Of a stretch of DNA of 64,000 nt, positions 34,150 through 46,000 are shown one piece after another (within the stretch, counting starts at the first letter, position 1; every line of letters begins with the position of its first letter). The notes under the pieces were generated by a model, which worked only from the letters and a program-made list of their open reading frames with translations, had not been told where the DNA came from and searched no databases. The stretch lies in assembly GCA_018398815.1 (NCBI GenBank), contig CM031628.1:3975007-4039006 (forward strand). The letters run 5' to 3'. This DNA comes from Conus ventricosus. Lineage: Eukaryota; Mollusca; Gastropoda; Neogastropoda; Conidae. A program made the position numbers and the translations under genes.

Positions 34150-35100
34150 CCATACAGGTTGTATTTGTTTAGTATCCCTAACTTTAACTTTAGGGATACC
34201 ATACCATTATGCAGTAATCTTTTTATGTAGTTCCAACTCTCTTCGCTATTCATTTCTGACATCACAGACCAATCATGATCATTTACAATCTTTCTAAACT
34301 TACAATAATCACCCTTGCTAAGTTTGTAAATATACTTAACCTGTTTTTTTACTTTTTTATTAGAAATGTGAAGCTGAAATGCCAAAACATCATGGTCACT
34401 TTTACCCACTGGGTCAAGATGCACAATGTCCGAAATAAGATTATCTTCGCTTACAAGTATCCAGTCATCCAATGTAGGGTTTTGATCAACTCTCCTCCTT
34501 GTCGGTTTGCTTACCTTCTGTATCAAAAAGGAATCTAGCACATTTTGTTTAATGCTGTCATTTTTTTCTCCTGTCCATTTTCCATCCCAATGGACGCCTG
34601 GAAAATTAAAGTCGCCCAAAATGCACACCTTAGTATACTTAGATACCATATCAGATTTAAGTATTTGAAATAATTTCTGATCATTTTCTTCACTGCTAGT
34701 GTTTGGGCTTTGGTAAATACATCCAAATAAAATTTTACCATCTTGGACACTTTCGACTGAGCACCACACACTTTCCTGAAATTCACACACATTTATTTCC
34801 TCACACTCTCGCGCATTTATTGACTTCTCGACATATAATGCTACACCTCTTAACTGGTTTTTGTTTACAAACATGTCATAATTAGGGATGGCAAACTCCG
34901 ATTCATTCAAAACATTTGGGTGCTTCGGTTTTATTTCCGTCAGTGCTATAACACTGGGCTTGATCTCTTCTGTTCTTGTAAAGAACTCATCTTTTTTATT
35001 CAGTAAACCATCAACATTAGAGTATAAAACTGTAACCCCTTCTTCCTTTCCCTGAAAAAATCTTCCTTTTTTCTGTCTACTATTTACACTATTTACATGG
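34146..35100 (-). pseudogene. LINE B ORF2, AP-type endonuclease domain
   Basis: The open part is 34910-34146, but homology-like sequence extends upstream to about 35100 (SNVDGLLNKK, ALTEIKPK with the catalytic Glu of E-x-K type). Further on are RGVALYV, CILGDFNFPGVHW (Asp and Asn of GDFN), and KSDHDVLAF (terminal SDH). These are the diagnostic residues of AP-endonuclease-like LINE nucleases, which nick target DNA to prime reverse transcription. Upstream joins need one frameshift. Confidence 0.88.
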
Positions 35101-35109
35101 TTAGTATTC

Positions 35110-36092
35110 TTTAGTCAGTTCTGTCTTGGTTTGGGGTCTGTGGCAGACTCTGGGCCTCCACCTGTTCGTTGGTCGTTACCAGCCCCCTTTGTCAGAACCA
35201 CAATCTTGCCGTTTCTTATCAATTGCTAGGTTTTGTTCGCCTGCCTCACTTCATCTTTTTTTCTCAACTCTGAGAGCCTGATTGATTTCTCTTTGTTTTT
35301 TGGTGTAGTCAGGATTCACATAAATTCGGTCTTTGCTGTTTGGGACGTTCTTGTTCAGTTCTGGAGCTTTTCTAACGATCTCTTTTTTTCTTCAGTTTTG
35401 AGTGTAACTCTTAACATCCTTGGTTTATTTCCCCCTTCCCTCCCCAGCCTGACAGGTTCTGTAACATCATCTGCCTCAACATCAACAAGTTTGGCAAGCA
35501 GGGATTTGGCAGCTTCGAGATCTTCCTCTTTTCTCTCTGAATTGACTGTTTTAGCGCTCTCCTTCAGGTTCACAATAACAACATTCTTTTTTCTCTTCTC
35601 CACCTCCAACTTTTCTTCCAACATTTCACCTAGTTTCCTGTCCACAACCTCCTCGATCTTTTCCTCCAACTTTTCACCCATCAACCCCTTTTCCAGACTT
35701 TCAAGCCGAGCACTTAAAGAGTGAACCAGCGGGATGAGATCGAGTAGTTTATCCAGTCTGTTATCCTGCCTGGACTTTATTTGGTCTTGATCAGTAAGAC
35801 ACGGCTGACATACCCATTGTAAGTTAGGCTGACGGGGATCGGATAACGCCCCGAATGCTGATGCGTTCAATCCGCTACACTTCTGATGTGCCCAATGTTT
35901 GCATACAAAGCATTCAATACAATGTTCATCTTCATCACAGGCCACATCACAATAAATGCACTGCCATGCGGCTAGCACTGACGTTTTGTCGGTATTTCTT
36001 CTCGTCTTTACTGCACCGTTTGGACCTGTATCAACAGAACTTGAAGTCGATCCTCTCGAAGGTTTAGCATGTGATCCTTGTTTGTTTGGCAT
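35110..36092 (-). pseudogene. LINE B ORF1 with PHD finger and coiled coil
   Basis: Start chosen at Met 36092 (MPNKQGSH; context ACCATGCC). Residues about 45-95 form a PHD-type finger, CIYCDVACDEDEHCIEC then HWAHQKC and WVCQPC. A long Glu/Lys-rich coiled coil follows (about 125-170), then an RNA-binding-like region (KKNVVIVNLKES... VRLGREG... RMLRVTL). After a frameshift near 35355 the C-terminal YVNPDYTKKQRE segment continues to about 35110. PHD-bearing ORF1 proteins occur in CR1-like LINEs. Probable role: RNA binding and chromatin targeting (inference). Confidence 0.85.
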
Positions 36093-36104
36093 GGTCATGT
36101 ACAA

Positions 36105-36283
36105 ATATCAGAAAAATACGAATCAAAAATAAGAAGAAGAAATAATACTTACAAGAACGTGCAGTTTGATTATGTAGATACGTTAGTGACAATGAAGGGA
36201 ACTGAAAAATTCAAAGTGAAACTGAAAGTTCGTCGAATTCGAGGTGAGTGGACTTTTGCCTTGCTTTATTCGTCTGCACCATA
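36105..36283. other. Intergenic gap between head-to-head LINEs
   Basis: About 180 bp holding the 5' ends of LINE B (minus) and LINE C (plus). The exact 5' ends cannot be set by eye. Confidence 0.6.
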
Positions 36284-37282
36284 ATGAGCAGTACATCGAC
36301 GAGGAAGAGCTCGGCGTCGGCGGCAGATACGGTGCAATGTGGTCATTGTAAGAAGATAGTAAAAGACAACCCAAAGTCAGTGCAGTGTGGACTATGCGAT
36401 AGGTGGTTTCATGCTTCATGTCGAGCAATCACGGATGATGTCTATGAAGTTGTTAAGAATGACAGCAACTCAAAAAAAATGCCACAGATTCATTGGTATT
36501 GCAACAGATCATGCAATGTACTGGCGACGAGATTCATCAGTAACATGACAAAGCTCCAGCACGACGTTGGCAGACTTACAGAAACAGTAACTGAGGTTTG
36601 TGACAGGGTGAAGATGATTGAAGAGGGAAAAATTCACTGAGCCCATGATAAATGTGGTGAAAAATTTGCAACAGGAAAACCGGTCTGCAGAGAGTACACT
36701 CTTAAAAAGGACGACGTGGAGAAGCTTGTTGCCATTAAAACCAAGGAGCAGGTAGAGGAAGCAGAGGACAAGGCTCGGAGGCAGACAACTTGTTGATCTT
36801 TAAGATGCCAGAAAGTACAGCTCAGACTGCTGATAGAAGGAAGGAGGAGGACAAAGACAAGGTTAAGAAGATTCTTAGTGAAAATTAACCAGCCACATCA
36901 GGCAGTTGATATCCGAAGACTGGGAAATTCTGCGGCAAGCAAGACGCAGAACAAAATCAGACCTATAAGAATATTCTTCGAAAACCAGTCTGCAGGGATG
37001 AAACATTAAAGGCATTCATTAAAACGAGAAAGGAAGGAGGACTGGACTGGGGAGTCGGAAGGCAGGGACACCAGGTTGTGTACAAAGGTCTCAGTGAGAA
37101 AAGACATGACCCCATCTGAGAGAAAACAGGATGAGGACCTGTATAAAGGAATGAAGAAGAAACGGGAGGACTCCAAGGCCTCGGGGGACGAACACGCGAG
37201 ATGGGTGAGAAGAAACGGACAAATTGCCAACATAGGGAAGTACCCTCACAGACCAACGGTAGACAAGAAAGAAGCAGCTTGA
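36284..37282 (+). pseudogene. LINE C ORF1 with PHD finger
   Basis: Met 36284 (MSSTSTRKSSAS). PHD-type finger at residues about 17-70: CGHCKKIV, CGLCDRWFHASC, and HWYCNRSC. The frame stops at 36640, but related sequence continues in other frames to 37282: KMPESTAQT, then an RRM-like region, and finally KDMTPSERKQDEDLYKGMKKKR and WVRRNGQI, the usual C-terminal block of such ORF1 proteins. Three or more small indels break it. Similar in plan to LINE B ORF1 but clearly divergent in sequence, so a different family. Confidence 0.82.
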
Positions 37283-37329
37283 AGAAAAACGACTACATCA
37301 GATGTACATAATTTTAAACTTTCTACTAG

Positions 37330-38200
37330 TCATGTGAAAAAAGATAATATTATTTCCTCTTCTAGTCATTTGGTGAATGATAAAAAGTCTTGTGTTTGTT
37401 TGTACACCAACTCTGATTCCTTATTAAACAAAAGAGCAGAACTACAAGCAATGATAGAAATACATGAACCAGATGTCATAGCCATCACGGAAGTGAAACC
37501 AAAGACCTGTCGATATGCAGTACAAGAGTCAGAGATAGCCATCTTTGGTTACGACCTTTTCACAATCTTGAGAAGAACGGTAGGGGAGTGGCACTTTATG
37601 TCAAAAGTATCATGAACCCGTCTTTGTGTGAAGATCTGAAGTCTGATTTCCAGGAGTCAATTTTATTGACTGTCAGCTGCAGAGAGGAGAATCACTGACC
37701 CTGGGCCTGGTGTACAGAAGCCCCAGTAGTACTGTTGAAAATTCAGCCAAATTGAATGACCTGATAGCACAGGCAGCAGCACCCAAATCTGGGAATCTAC
37801 TCATCTTGGGTGGATTTCAACTATCCAGAAATTGAATGGAACAAAGAAACATGTAGATCAGGAGTAGGACACCCAGCCTCCCAGTTCTTGCAGACCTGCA
37901 GGGATTCATATCATTATCTGATTCAGCACCAGAGCCTGAGAGGGAACCTACCCGCATCAGACAGGGACAAGCACCCAGCCTTGTGGACCTAGTTCTGACA
38001 AACAGAGAGGACACAATCAGTGATATAAACATGTATGCTGGCTTAGGGAAAAGTGACCATGCGACTCTGCTCATACACCTGGCATGTAGTGGTAAGGAAG
38101 ATTCGAAAGAGGCTATGCACAACTACTCAAAAGCAGACTTCGGTGCAATTGGGAAACAGCTAGGAGATGTTGATTGGACAAAGAGTTGAGTAGCCTGAAC
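37330..38200 (+). pseudogene. LINE C ORF2, AP-type endonuclease
   Basis: TNSDSLLNKRAEL and AITEVKPK (catalytic Glu region, near 37490), GVALYVKS in a shifted frame (37590), a GDFNYP motif broken by one extra base (37810; reads GGFQ in one frame and DFNYPEIEW in another), then LVLTN and GLGKSDHATLL (38040). Each break is a 1-2-base indel. Confidence 0.82.
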
Positions 38201-40311
38201 GTTAACGAGATGTGGACCAGAATCAAAGATGAGATAAATTCAGCTATAGCAGCACATGTTCCAAAGACAAAATTCACTGGCAAACGATCTAAAAAATGGA
38301 TGGATAATGGAACCCTAACATCGGTGAGGAAAAAGCACAAGCTGTTCCGCCGTTGGCAGGAGATAGGGATGGAAAGGAATATCTACTGTATGCCAAAGCA
38401 AGGAACAAATCTAAGAAAGAATGTCAGAAGGCACAACGTCGAATGGAGCAAGCAGTAGTTGCACAAGCAAAACAAAATCCAAAGGCTTTCTGGTCATATG
38501 TGAGCAGCAAAACCAAGACAAAGAGTGGTGTAGCAGACCTGAAGAAAGACGATGGCAGCAAATCAAAGTCGGACAAGAGAAAGCTGAGATTTTGAATGCA
38601 TTCTTTCAGAGCGTCTAATCACTGTAGAAGAGGATGGGGACCTGCCGGAACCACAGGAATGCAGTTACGATGAAGAGCTAAGTGACTTCGAGATCGATAC
38701 TGAGAAAGTCAGAAAACTATTAGCAGATCTAAACACTAGTAAGGCTTCGGGACCGGATGGGCTAAACCCAATGCTCTTGTCCAAGACTGCAGATGTTCTT
38801 GCCACCCAGTGGCCATGCTGTTCAGGAAACCCTTGAACGAAGGAAAAATCCCAGAAGAACTGGCGGTTGGCACAGGTTACACCTATCTTCAAGAAAGGCA
38901 GCAAAATGCTAGCTAATAACTACAGGCCAGTTAGCCTTACATGCATCCTCTGCAAAGTAATGGAAAAATTAGTAAGAGAACAACTTGTCAAACACCTAGA
39001 AGAAAACAGTCTTGTCAGCGAGAAACAACATGGGTTTGTAAAGGGGAGGTCGTGCATCACTCAGCTTCTCGACGTCATTGACTAAGGTCTTAGATGATGG
39101 AGGATCAGTCGACATTGTCTACATGGACTTCCAGAAAGCGTTTGATAGCGTTCCACACAGACGACTTGTTTTGAAAGTTCAGGCACATGGTATTAAAGGG
39201 AAGATATTACTTAGGATACAGGACTTCCTACACAGCAGGCGTCAGCGGGTTGTCGTCAGTGGAGCACAGTCACAAGAAGCCAATGTCTCGAGTGGGATTC
39301 CCCAGGGTAGTGTCCTAGGACCTGTCTTGTTTGTACTGTATATTAACGATCTGCCGAATCTCGTTCAAACACTGTACACCTATTTGCAGACGACACTAAG
39401 GTTTTTGCACGAACTGACGATGAAGGAGCTACGCATGTTTACAGGAAGATCTAGACAGGCTGTAAAGCTGGTCAAGACGATGGCTATTGAAGTTCCACCC
39501 TGAAAATGCCATGTCCTGAAGCTGGGGAACAAGAAGTCAGATGCTGTATACCACATGACCGAAGTAAACATCGAAGCTGAAACATGTACCACAACTCTGT
39601 CTGAAATTGAAGTTGAGAAGGACCTTGGGGTTTACATTGACAACAAACTGAATTTCAGAGAACATGTGGCCAAGGCAACTGCTAAAGCAAATAGAGTTGT
39701 TGGTATCATCCGTCGCTCCTTTGACTTTCTGACTGAAGATACCTTCCTACAACTGTACAAGTCTCTTGTACGCCCAGTACTAGAGTACGGACATTCAGTT
39801 TGGCAACCCTACACAAAACGCTGTGCCAGGATGTAGAAGATGTTCAGCGCAGAGCAACTAAACTTTTAGCATCTCTCAAAGACAAACCATATCCTGAGCG
39901 TCTTTCTACTCTCAAACTTCCAAGCCTGGAGCACAGAAGAAAAAGGGGAGACATGATAGACTTGTACAAGTTTATACATGGCATATACCGGAGTGAAAAA
40001 ACCACGTTTTGAACTATTTACAGCAGGGACAGCAGAGGACACTCCTTGAAACTATCCAAAGTTCATCACAGACTGAATATCAGGGGAAACTACTTCTCTC
40101 TTCGTGTGACTGATGTTGGAATGGTCTTCCTGACTCTGTAGTAACAGCCCCTACAGTCAACATCTTCAAATCACGGCCAAAATACAATCCGGAATGTTAT
40201 CAACATAGATAGTCTCAGTCGTGACTCTCTTCCATCCACGCAAGCAATGTTTTTCATCTCAAGTGTAATATTTAGAATGGTGAACAGGCCTTTTAAGGCC
40301 TCTAACACCTA
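38201..40311 (+). pseudogene. LINE C ORF2, reverse transcriptase and C-terminal region
   Basis: Order: KASGPDG (38750), VTPIFKKGSK and NYRPVSLTCILCKVMEK (38880-38970), YMDFQKAFDSVPHRR (39120), SGIPQGSVLGPVLF (39290), the FADD region near 39385 readable only in a shifted frame, EVEKDLGVYID (39615), LVRPVLEYGHSVWQPY (39765), and VQRRATKLLASLKD (39840). A degraded C-terminal tail runs to about 40311. All catalytic blocks are traceable but at least five frameshifts intervene. Confidence 0.85.
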
Positions 40312-40333
40312 CAAGTTCAAGTTCAAGTTCAAA
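40312..40333 (+). repeat. LINE C 3' tail, CAAGTT hexamer repeat
   Basis: About 3.5 copies of the hexamer CAAGTT end the element instead of poly-A. Short 3' microsatellite tails are usual in the CR1 group. Confidence 0.75.
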
Positions 40334-40369
40334 TAGAGGGAGGGAGATAGAGTTTGTTCATGTTGCTTA

Positions 40370-40372
<3 letters not shown>

Positions 40373-40426
<54 letters not shown>
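40373..40426. repeat. GT microsatellite
   Basis: A pure GT tract just downstream of LINE C. Confidence 0.95.
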
Positions 40427-40428
<2 letters not shown>

Positions 40429-40532
40429 GGACGGGGTGGGGCTGGGAGTGAGCGGAGGGTGGTGTACATAACATCAAAAACAATTAGACAAACAAATAAA
40501 CCAACCAACCTACACACACTATCAATATCAGA

Positions 40533-41090
40533 TTAAAGCAAATACCTGACTGGACTACAAATCAAGCAGAAAGTAACTTTCAAAGCAAAATCAATATCAG
40601 AAATATATCTGTCACAGACATGCCTGATAAATGTGGCAGAAAATGCCTTGAGAGGCATACATTCGAACAAAACATGATCTCTTGTCAATTTTGTTTCCCC
40701 ACATATGCATTTTGTTGCAGAGCTATATTTAGTTCTAAAAGCATCCAGTTTCAATCGAAATATTGAAACGACGTTTCTGTATTGATGCATATCATAAATG
40801 TGCAGATTTTGGATGCTTTTGAAATGATCAATACTAAAAAGAGGATTATTTTGTGTCTGAACATGAGTAACAGCTTTTTTCTGCCCATTTCTAAAATATT
40901 CCCAAGCTGTTTGTTTTAAAATTTGTTGACTCTTTCAAAGTGAACGGTATGGAAATAGTTTGTACCCTCGTTCCATTTTCAGCGCCTTTTTTCGCACATC
41001 TGTCAGCAAGTTCATTGCCCGATATTCCACAGTGTGGAAGTAACCCAGAAGAAAGTTACATCTGTTCCTTTACATATATATCAAGACGTG
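40533..41090 (-). pseudogene. LINE fragment: RNase H end and C-terminal zinc-knuckle-like region
   Basis: On the minus strand near 41040-40980 is HCGISGNELADRCAKKGAE, the C-terminal RNase H motif of I/jockey-type LINEs. Further down (40790-40533) are DMHQYRNVVSIFRLKLDAFRT-like sequence and CICGETKLTRDHVLFECM, a CXC...HX4C cluster typical of the tail of these ORF2 proteins. The RT is absent. Confidence 0.8.
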
Positions 41091-42230
41091 GATTAAATGT
41101 TGAATTTCCTTCAAAATAAAGTTATCTGAATTGAATTAAAAAACTTAATCAATTGTAACACTGACAGCGTGTGTGTGTGTATATATGTGTGTAGCTATGT
41201 GTGCGAAAAACGTAAAAACAGAATGATGTGCCAGACACAGACGATGCAGAACATGGGAGTGTTGGCTGCATGCTCCCACTTACACACAGTGTGTGTGTGT
41301 GTGTGTGTGTGCGTGTGCGTGTGCGCGCGCGTGGTAGAGTATATTACAAGAACACACACACACACACACATTTGTGGCACTTAGAATCTGGATACTTTTT
41401 TTTTTCTTTTTACTCTTTACAGAATTCTACAAGGCAAATGTTGGGGGGAAAAATGTAAATGACTGAATATGAGCATGAAATATTTTCACATTTGTTTGCA
41501 CCAAAATACATGGTGGTGAGCAGTGGTAAGCTATTGATGGGTTGTTGAGAATATTTTTGTCAATTTTTTTTTACAAATGGTGATGACAGCATATACATTA
41601 AAAAAAAATCTTTGGAATGAAACCGTATGTTCAGACTGATCATTTGGACCAAATTCTTTTGCTAGCAAAGTTATGCTCTTATGTAAAAGACAGAATGTAC
41701 TTGTAACCCAATACCTAAACTTTGATGGCGTTGTTAAAAATCCAGACACAGAATGGACCAGTACAATGCATTGGTAAATGGGGAGGGCACACAATTTGAA
41801 CAAGATTGCTTTTTCTTACAGATTGATACTGTGTTGTGTGGATCACAGGCGACAGAAAAATGTACCAGGAGGCCGACTATTTCAACTATGTGTAACTTAT
41901 TTTGCTGCTGCTTTTGAATGATTTATATAGGACAGTAAGGATGCATATTCATGTTGTACCTGGTGGGGTGGGGGTATAGTGGGGATAGAGAATGGGGAAC
42001 GATACTTGTCATGTGTGTATGTGTGTGTGTATGTGTGTGTGTGTTTTGATTTTTGCTTGTGATTAATATGTATGTAGGTAGTTATGCATTTGTGTCTATT
42101 TCTCTGTAGTTATATACTTGCATTTCTATGTTTACAGTTATTTGTGTGTAGCTATGTGTGCGAAAAACGTAAACACAGAATGATTAAAAAGAAAATTCTT
42201 TGCATGTTTGTTTTGCATTCCACATTTTAA
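41091..42230. other. Non-coding region with a partial exon duplicate and GT repeats
   Basis: 41190-41290 duplicates two separated pieces of 42147-42380 (GTGTGTAGCTATGTGTGCGA and CCAGACACAGACGATGCAGA), joined with the intervening ~150 bp missing. GT repeats lie at about 41290-41320 and 42015-42045. No complete gene. Confidence 0.7.
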
Positions 42231-42248
42231 CGTCAGAGCATCGTGGAC

Positions 42249-42486
42249 ATGAAACGCGCAAAGATGGATGTACAAGAGCAGAGTCAGCAGGGAATGGAAG
42301 AGCCTGGTGACTCCGATGTGCACTGGGAGGATGTGCCAGACACAGACGATGCAGAACATGGGAGTGTTGGCTGCATGTCCTCCACTTGCTGCACAGTCGA
42401 CCTGGCTGCTGCATCCCAACAACAGTCCACTGATGTCACGCACCGAGGTGTTTCAGCCAACATGAGACCTTACAAACGCAGCAAAG
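42249..42486 (+). CDS. Candidate zinc-finger gene, upstream acidic exon
   Basis: ATG at 42249 (MKRAKMDVQEQSQQ) opens a frame of 79 codons plus one base. It ends at a strong splice donor (AAAG|GTGAGT, GT at 42487). Content is acidic and Ser/Gln-rich (EEPGDSDVHWEDVPDTDDAEHG), with a CC pair and a basic end (RPYKRSK) that could act as a nuclear signal. Phase 1 at the donor matches the acceptor at 43126, so this and the next exon join in frame. It is unclear whether 42249 is the true start or an internal Met of an exon accepted at 42234. No domain recognised. It is grouped with the zinc-finger gene by position and strand only. Confidence 0.55.
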
Positions 42487-43126
42487 GTGAGTTGTTGTTC
42501 CATAAAAACAGGCACCCTTTATAACCAGTGTGTGAGTGTGTATGTGTGTGTGTGTGTGCGTGTGAGTGTGTGTGTGTGTGTGAGTGTGTGTGTGTGTGTT
42601 TATGGAGGAAGATGGCTAGAGATGGGGGTGGAGATGAATACTGTTAAAATGGCAAGGTGTTTCACATGAGTTATGCAGATAGCGGAATGTTGACTACCTG
42701 ACAGGAGGGTGAAGATGGCTTACAGAAGCATTTCAGACAACTAGTACTTTAACAAGCATACCTCCTTGTCACAAGTGTTATGACTACTACAGGGATACAG
42801 GCTTGACACGCTCAGTAAACTGGGTGATCATGAGTCAGTGTGGAACTGCAGCCAGCAGTCACTTAGTACTTGCACTCACAGCTAATTCAAACCTGGATAC
42901 GTGTAAACTGATGTAGAGTACTGATGAAATTAATTATATAGATATCATATGGCTGTAGCAACATGTTTTCTTTGCAGCGCCAAAAGTGAGAGTGCTATGT
43001 GTTTACATTTTGCTTTCAGACAATAGCAACTGAAGACCAAAGTACGCTCATTCATTGTGATGTGGTAGTTAAAAATGTGGGTTGCCTAATGTCAGAGTGT
43101 TTAGCCCCACATGTTTTTGTTTTCAG

Positions 43127-43379
43127 GGATTTGGGTGAAGCCCAGTGTAGTGGACACAGCAGTCCAGACTGAGAGTTCTTTCAGCTGTTACTGTCAGTGT
43201 TCACGTCATGAACCTCCCCTGGCAAGCTCCAGCCCAGTCCACAATCAGCTGGACTGCACCTCCAGCCCAGTCCTTGATGTGGATGACGACACCATTGAGT
43301 ATGGCTGTGACTCCGATATGGGTTCTGACCTGGGCTTTGACCCACAGAGCGAGTCCCATTCCACAGAAGACGGTGTCAG
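43127..43379 (+). CDS. Candidate zinc-finger gene, second acidic exon
   Basis: Acceptor TTTTGTTTTCAG (43115-43126) and donor GTGTCAG|GTCAGT (GT at 43380) bound 253 nt open in the phase set by the previous exon. It encodes IWVKPSVVDTAVQTESS, a short Cys cluster (CYCQC), and a strongly acidic segment (DVDDDTIEYGCDSDMGSDLG). It ends in phase 2, whereas the 49049 exon needs phase 1, so at least one exon is unseen between them or an indel is present. Acidic low-complexity content fits a regulatory region of a transcription factor. Confidence 0.55.
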
Positions 43380-44190
43380 GTCAGTAGAGTACATGTAGTT
43401 TCTCAATAAAAATAAGAGCTGTTTTCATAACAAGAGTTGAACCTGAAGGTACAAATATCATACCCAGCTGCTGTTGTGCAATTTTAGACATACTCGTTAA
43501 AAGAAATGTTTCTGTTTACTCCCCCCATAGACCACTTTTTTTTTTTTACATTCATATTGCTTTAGGTATTTTTTCCCCTGTTTACTAATCAGAAATTGTA
43601 CACTTCATCCATTTTATTCTCATATCAGTCTGTCCATGTCCTCACTCACAGTTGTATGATTTTTCCCCAGGATGACAGAAGAACTAAGTAATTTTCGATC
43701 ACCAAACTAAATTTGGAAATGTTCTGTGTCTCATTTCATAAAAAGTTTAGGGAAGGGAGATCAGGATCTGGATAGTTGTCCCCACGAAAGGGCCACTGTC
43801 ACGGACAGCACAGTGCCGTCACTATGTCATTGTGTGTGTATGTCGCCAGTCACGTTCGAAGGTCACAGTGCCAGAATTCTCACCCTTCCCATTTGTGTCG
43901 CTCGGCAAGGTTCTCATAGGTGATTTAACAGTCATGAGCCAGATTCTGGAGAGGTTGCCCATCTTCTTGTATGTTTTTTTGGGGGGAAGGGGTTGGTAGT
44001 GGGGCGAAGTGTACAAGTGGAGCGCAGGTCGGTGGAGGAGAGCTAGAGCTGCTTGAATTCGTGCAACTTGATTGTTATTGCCAATTTGATTATGGCAGCA
44101 GAGGCACAGAGAAGTGGCACAAGCTTGCGCATATTTTGTTTAGTTTTGTTTCTGTTTGGTCTGTTAACAAGCTGTTGTGTAATGTAAAGC
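43380..44190. other. Intron, no feature recognised
   Basis: Unique-looking sequence with a poly-T run near 43540. No domain-bearing frame. Confidence 0.5.
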
Positions 44191-44199
44191 TACTTTGAC

Positions 44200-44595
44200 A
44201 GGGCCCACAGTTCTGGTGGAGACAGGGGGGAGGGGTGTTGGATCAGATTTGGGATTTGAAGCCCTCCAGGGTGGGGCTGAGGGCAACCTCAGCAGGAAGG
44301 CTGTGCCAGTCCGATATGGTCCTGGGAAAGAAAGACTTCTGTCTGTGGAGAGTCCTGCAGATGGAACGTTGGTAGGTTGCTGGAGGGGACCGTCGGGTTC
44401 CTTTGGGTGCAGAGGGATTCTGAGAGGGTTTGTAGGGCACGATGAGGCTTCCGTTGTGGTATTTATAGAAGTTGGCTTGTTGCACTTTTCTCTTTCGTTC
44501 TGTGAGGGGGGGACCACTGAAGGGCCTCCAGCATGTCATGTACACTGGAGGTTTTCCGGTGTCGATGGGTGACCCAGCGATCGGCTCGGCGTTAA
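44200..44595 (-). pseudogene. LINE RT C-terminal fragment
   Basis: On the minus strand: RWVTHRHRKTS-like and LTERKRKVQQANFYKYHNG, followed by KSFFPRTISDWHSLPAE and LEGFKSQI. This block closes many LINE ORF2 proteins. Frame changes near 44500-44550. Both ends truncated. The plus-strand frame over it is a shadow. Confidence 0.75.
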
Positions 44596-44904
44596 TGCCT
44601 TTTAAGAGTGGGATTGATAATCACCAGAGGGATTTGCCAATTTACTCACCAGCATGCACAGAATAAAGATTAAGTACATTACGTAACTAGAAATCTTTCA
44701 TGTGCCATGCACATAACTAGATATCTTTTGCATTCCATGCATGTCATTGTCAGAAAGTCTGTGGTGTTTTTGTTAGACCAAGAAACAGGCACAAGGACCT
44801 GCAACGTTGTTCAGGTCATGTATGATGTGGTCACTTCATTTTCCCACTTAGGGTGGCAGACTTTTGTTTGTTAAAAAAGAAGAAAGAAAACAGTGGCACT
44901 GTTT

Positions 44905-45014
44905 GAGATTTAACCCTGTAAATTTGCATTGGAGTGACGAGATTTAACCCTGTAAATTTGCATTGGAGTGACGAGATTTAACCCTGTAAATTTGCATTGG
45001 AGTGACGAGATTTA
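44905..45014. repeat. 34-bp tandem repeat, 3.2 copies
   Basis: Units start at 44905, 44939, 44973 and (partial) 45007, each GAGATTTAACCCTGTAAATT plus TGCATTGGAGTGAC. Identical by eye. Confidence 0.95.
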
Positions 45015-45325
45015 GATGAAAGTCATGATCTACTGACGGAGAGAAAGTTTGAAAAAAAAAAAAAAAGGAAAGAAATCTTTGAGCTTCTCTCTGCCAGTTC
45101 ACCCCTTGTCACTTTGCATGGGAGTGAAGGGAATGAGATGAAAATCATAATCAACTGATGGAGGAAAGCTTTAGAAGAAAAATGATCGTCAATCTCCTTT
45201 CTGTCAGTTAATCCCTTGTCACTTTGCATGGGAGTGAAGAGAATGAGATGAAAATCATAATGAGCTGATGGAGAAAAGCTTTAGAAGAAAAATCATCGTC
45301 AATCTCCTTTCTGTCAAGTTAATCG
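45015..45325. repeat. 110-bp tandem repeat, about 2.5 copies
   Basis: CCTTGTCACTTTGCATGGGA recurs at 45104 and 45214. A diverged earlier copy starts near 45015 and a partial one near 45301. The shared GCATGGGAGTGA/GCATTGGAGTGA core suggests it grew from the 34-bp unit. Confidence 0.8.
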
Positions 45326-46000
45326 TTGGCATTTACAGAGTTAAAATGTTGATGGCTGAAACAGTTTTTCCGACTAATTCTTGTGTGTATGTGCAATTAC
45401 TTCATGTTTTTAACATTCAGTTTTATTTTTCAACACAGTACAGGTTACTCAGTTGACTTCCGACTTATCTTTAATGCACTTCTCTTCTTCTGACGTGGAG
45501 AAAAATTTATCACCGACAGTAAACAATCAAGAGCCAGACTGCAGCTGTTCCAGTGTGGCTTTGCAACATGCACAATGGAAAAGCTCTCACACATCGCAGA
45601 ACTTCGGTTGAACTAATGAATTGAGAAAACACAGAGCACTCTTTGTTGATTGTAAACCACAGTGACACTGACAGGTGTGATTGTGCTCAGTGACCAGTTC
45701 AGAGTCACTGTCAGACAGTAGAACTGTGTCTCTGTTCATGTTATTGTGTCTCTGTTCCATTACATTATAGATTTTTTTCCTCCAAGTTGTTTTCAGCATT
45801 TTCACTGCTTAAATCAATTGTCAAAGACTCAGAATGTGATCAATGCTTTTTTCTCTGTTTACAGGAAGTCGGCATGCATGCATTTTATCGGGATGTGAGC
45901 GACACATGAAAATGTCTTTTACATAGACATTGTCACTGTTTACATCTAATCAGATGTGTCTGCATTAGGTGGAAAAAGTCTTTAATGTATGACATTGTCT

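Larger units (their letters stand above)
22975..36104 (-). mobile_element. LINE B: near full-length LINE split by two nested insertions
   Basis: One minus-strand element whose parts lie at 36104-33073, 31115-31019 and 23776-22975. ORF1 has a PHD-type zinc finger; ORF2 has an AP-type endonuclease and an RT. Splicing out the 5-bp-TSD transposon (31116-33072) joins the LINE at the G-I-P-Q-G motif. Splicing out the gypsy element (23777-31018) joins it just after the catalytic FADD motif. Both joins keep expected RT residues, which proves the nesting order. Domain order and ORF1 type fit the CR1/jockey group. Frame breaks remain, and a small ~50-bp insertion near 33630-33680 disrupts the RT fingers. 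Confidence 0.9.

Noticed and set aside
35233..35724. Plus-strand Ser/Phe-rich ORF
   Set aside because: Antisense of the LINE B ORF1 coiled coil.
44195..44572. Plus-strand 125-codon ORF as an exon of the host gene
   Set aside because: The minus strand encodes a recognisable LINE C-terminal block, so the plus frame is a shadow.
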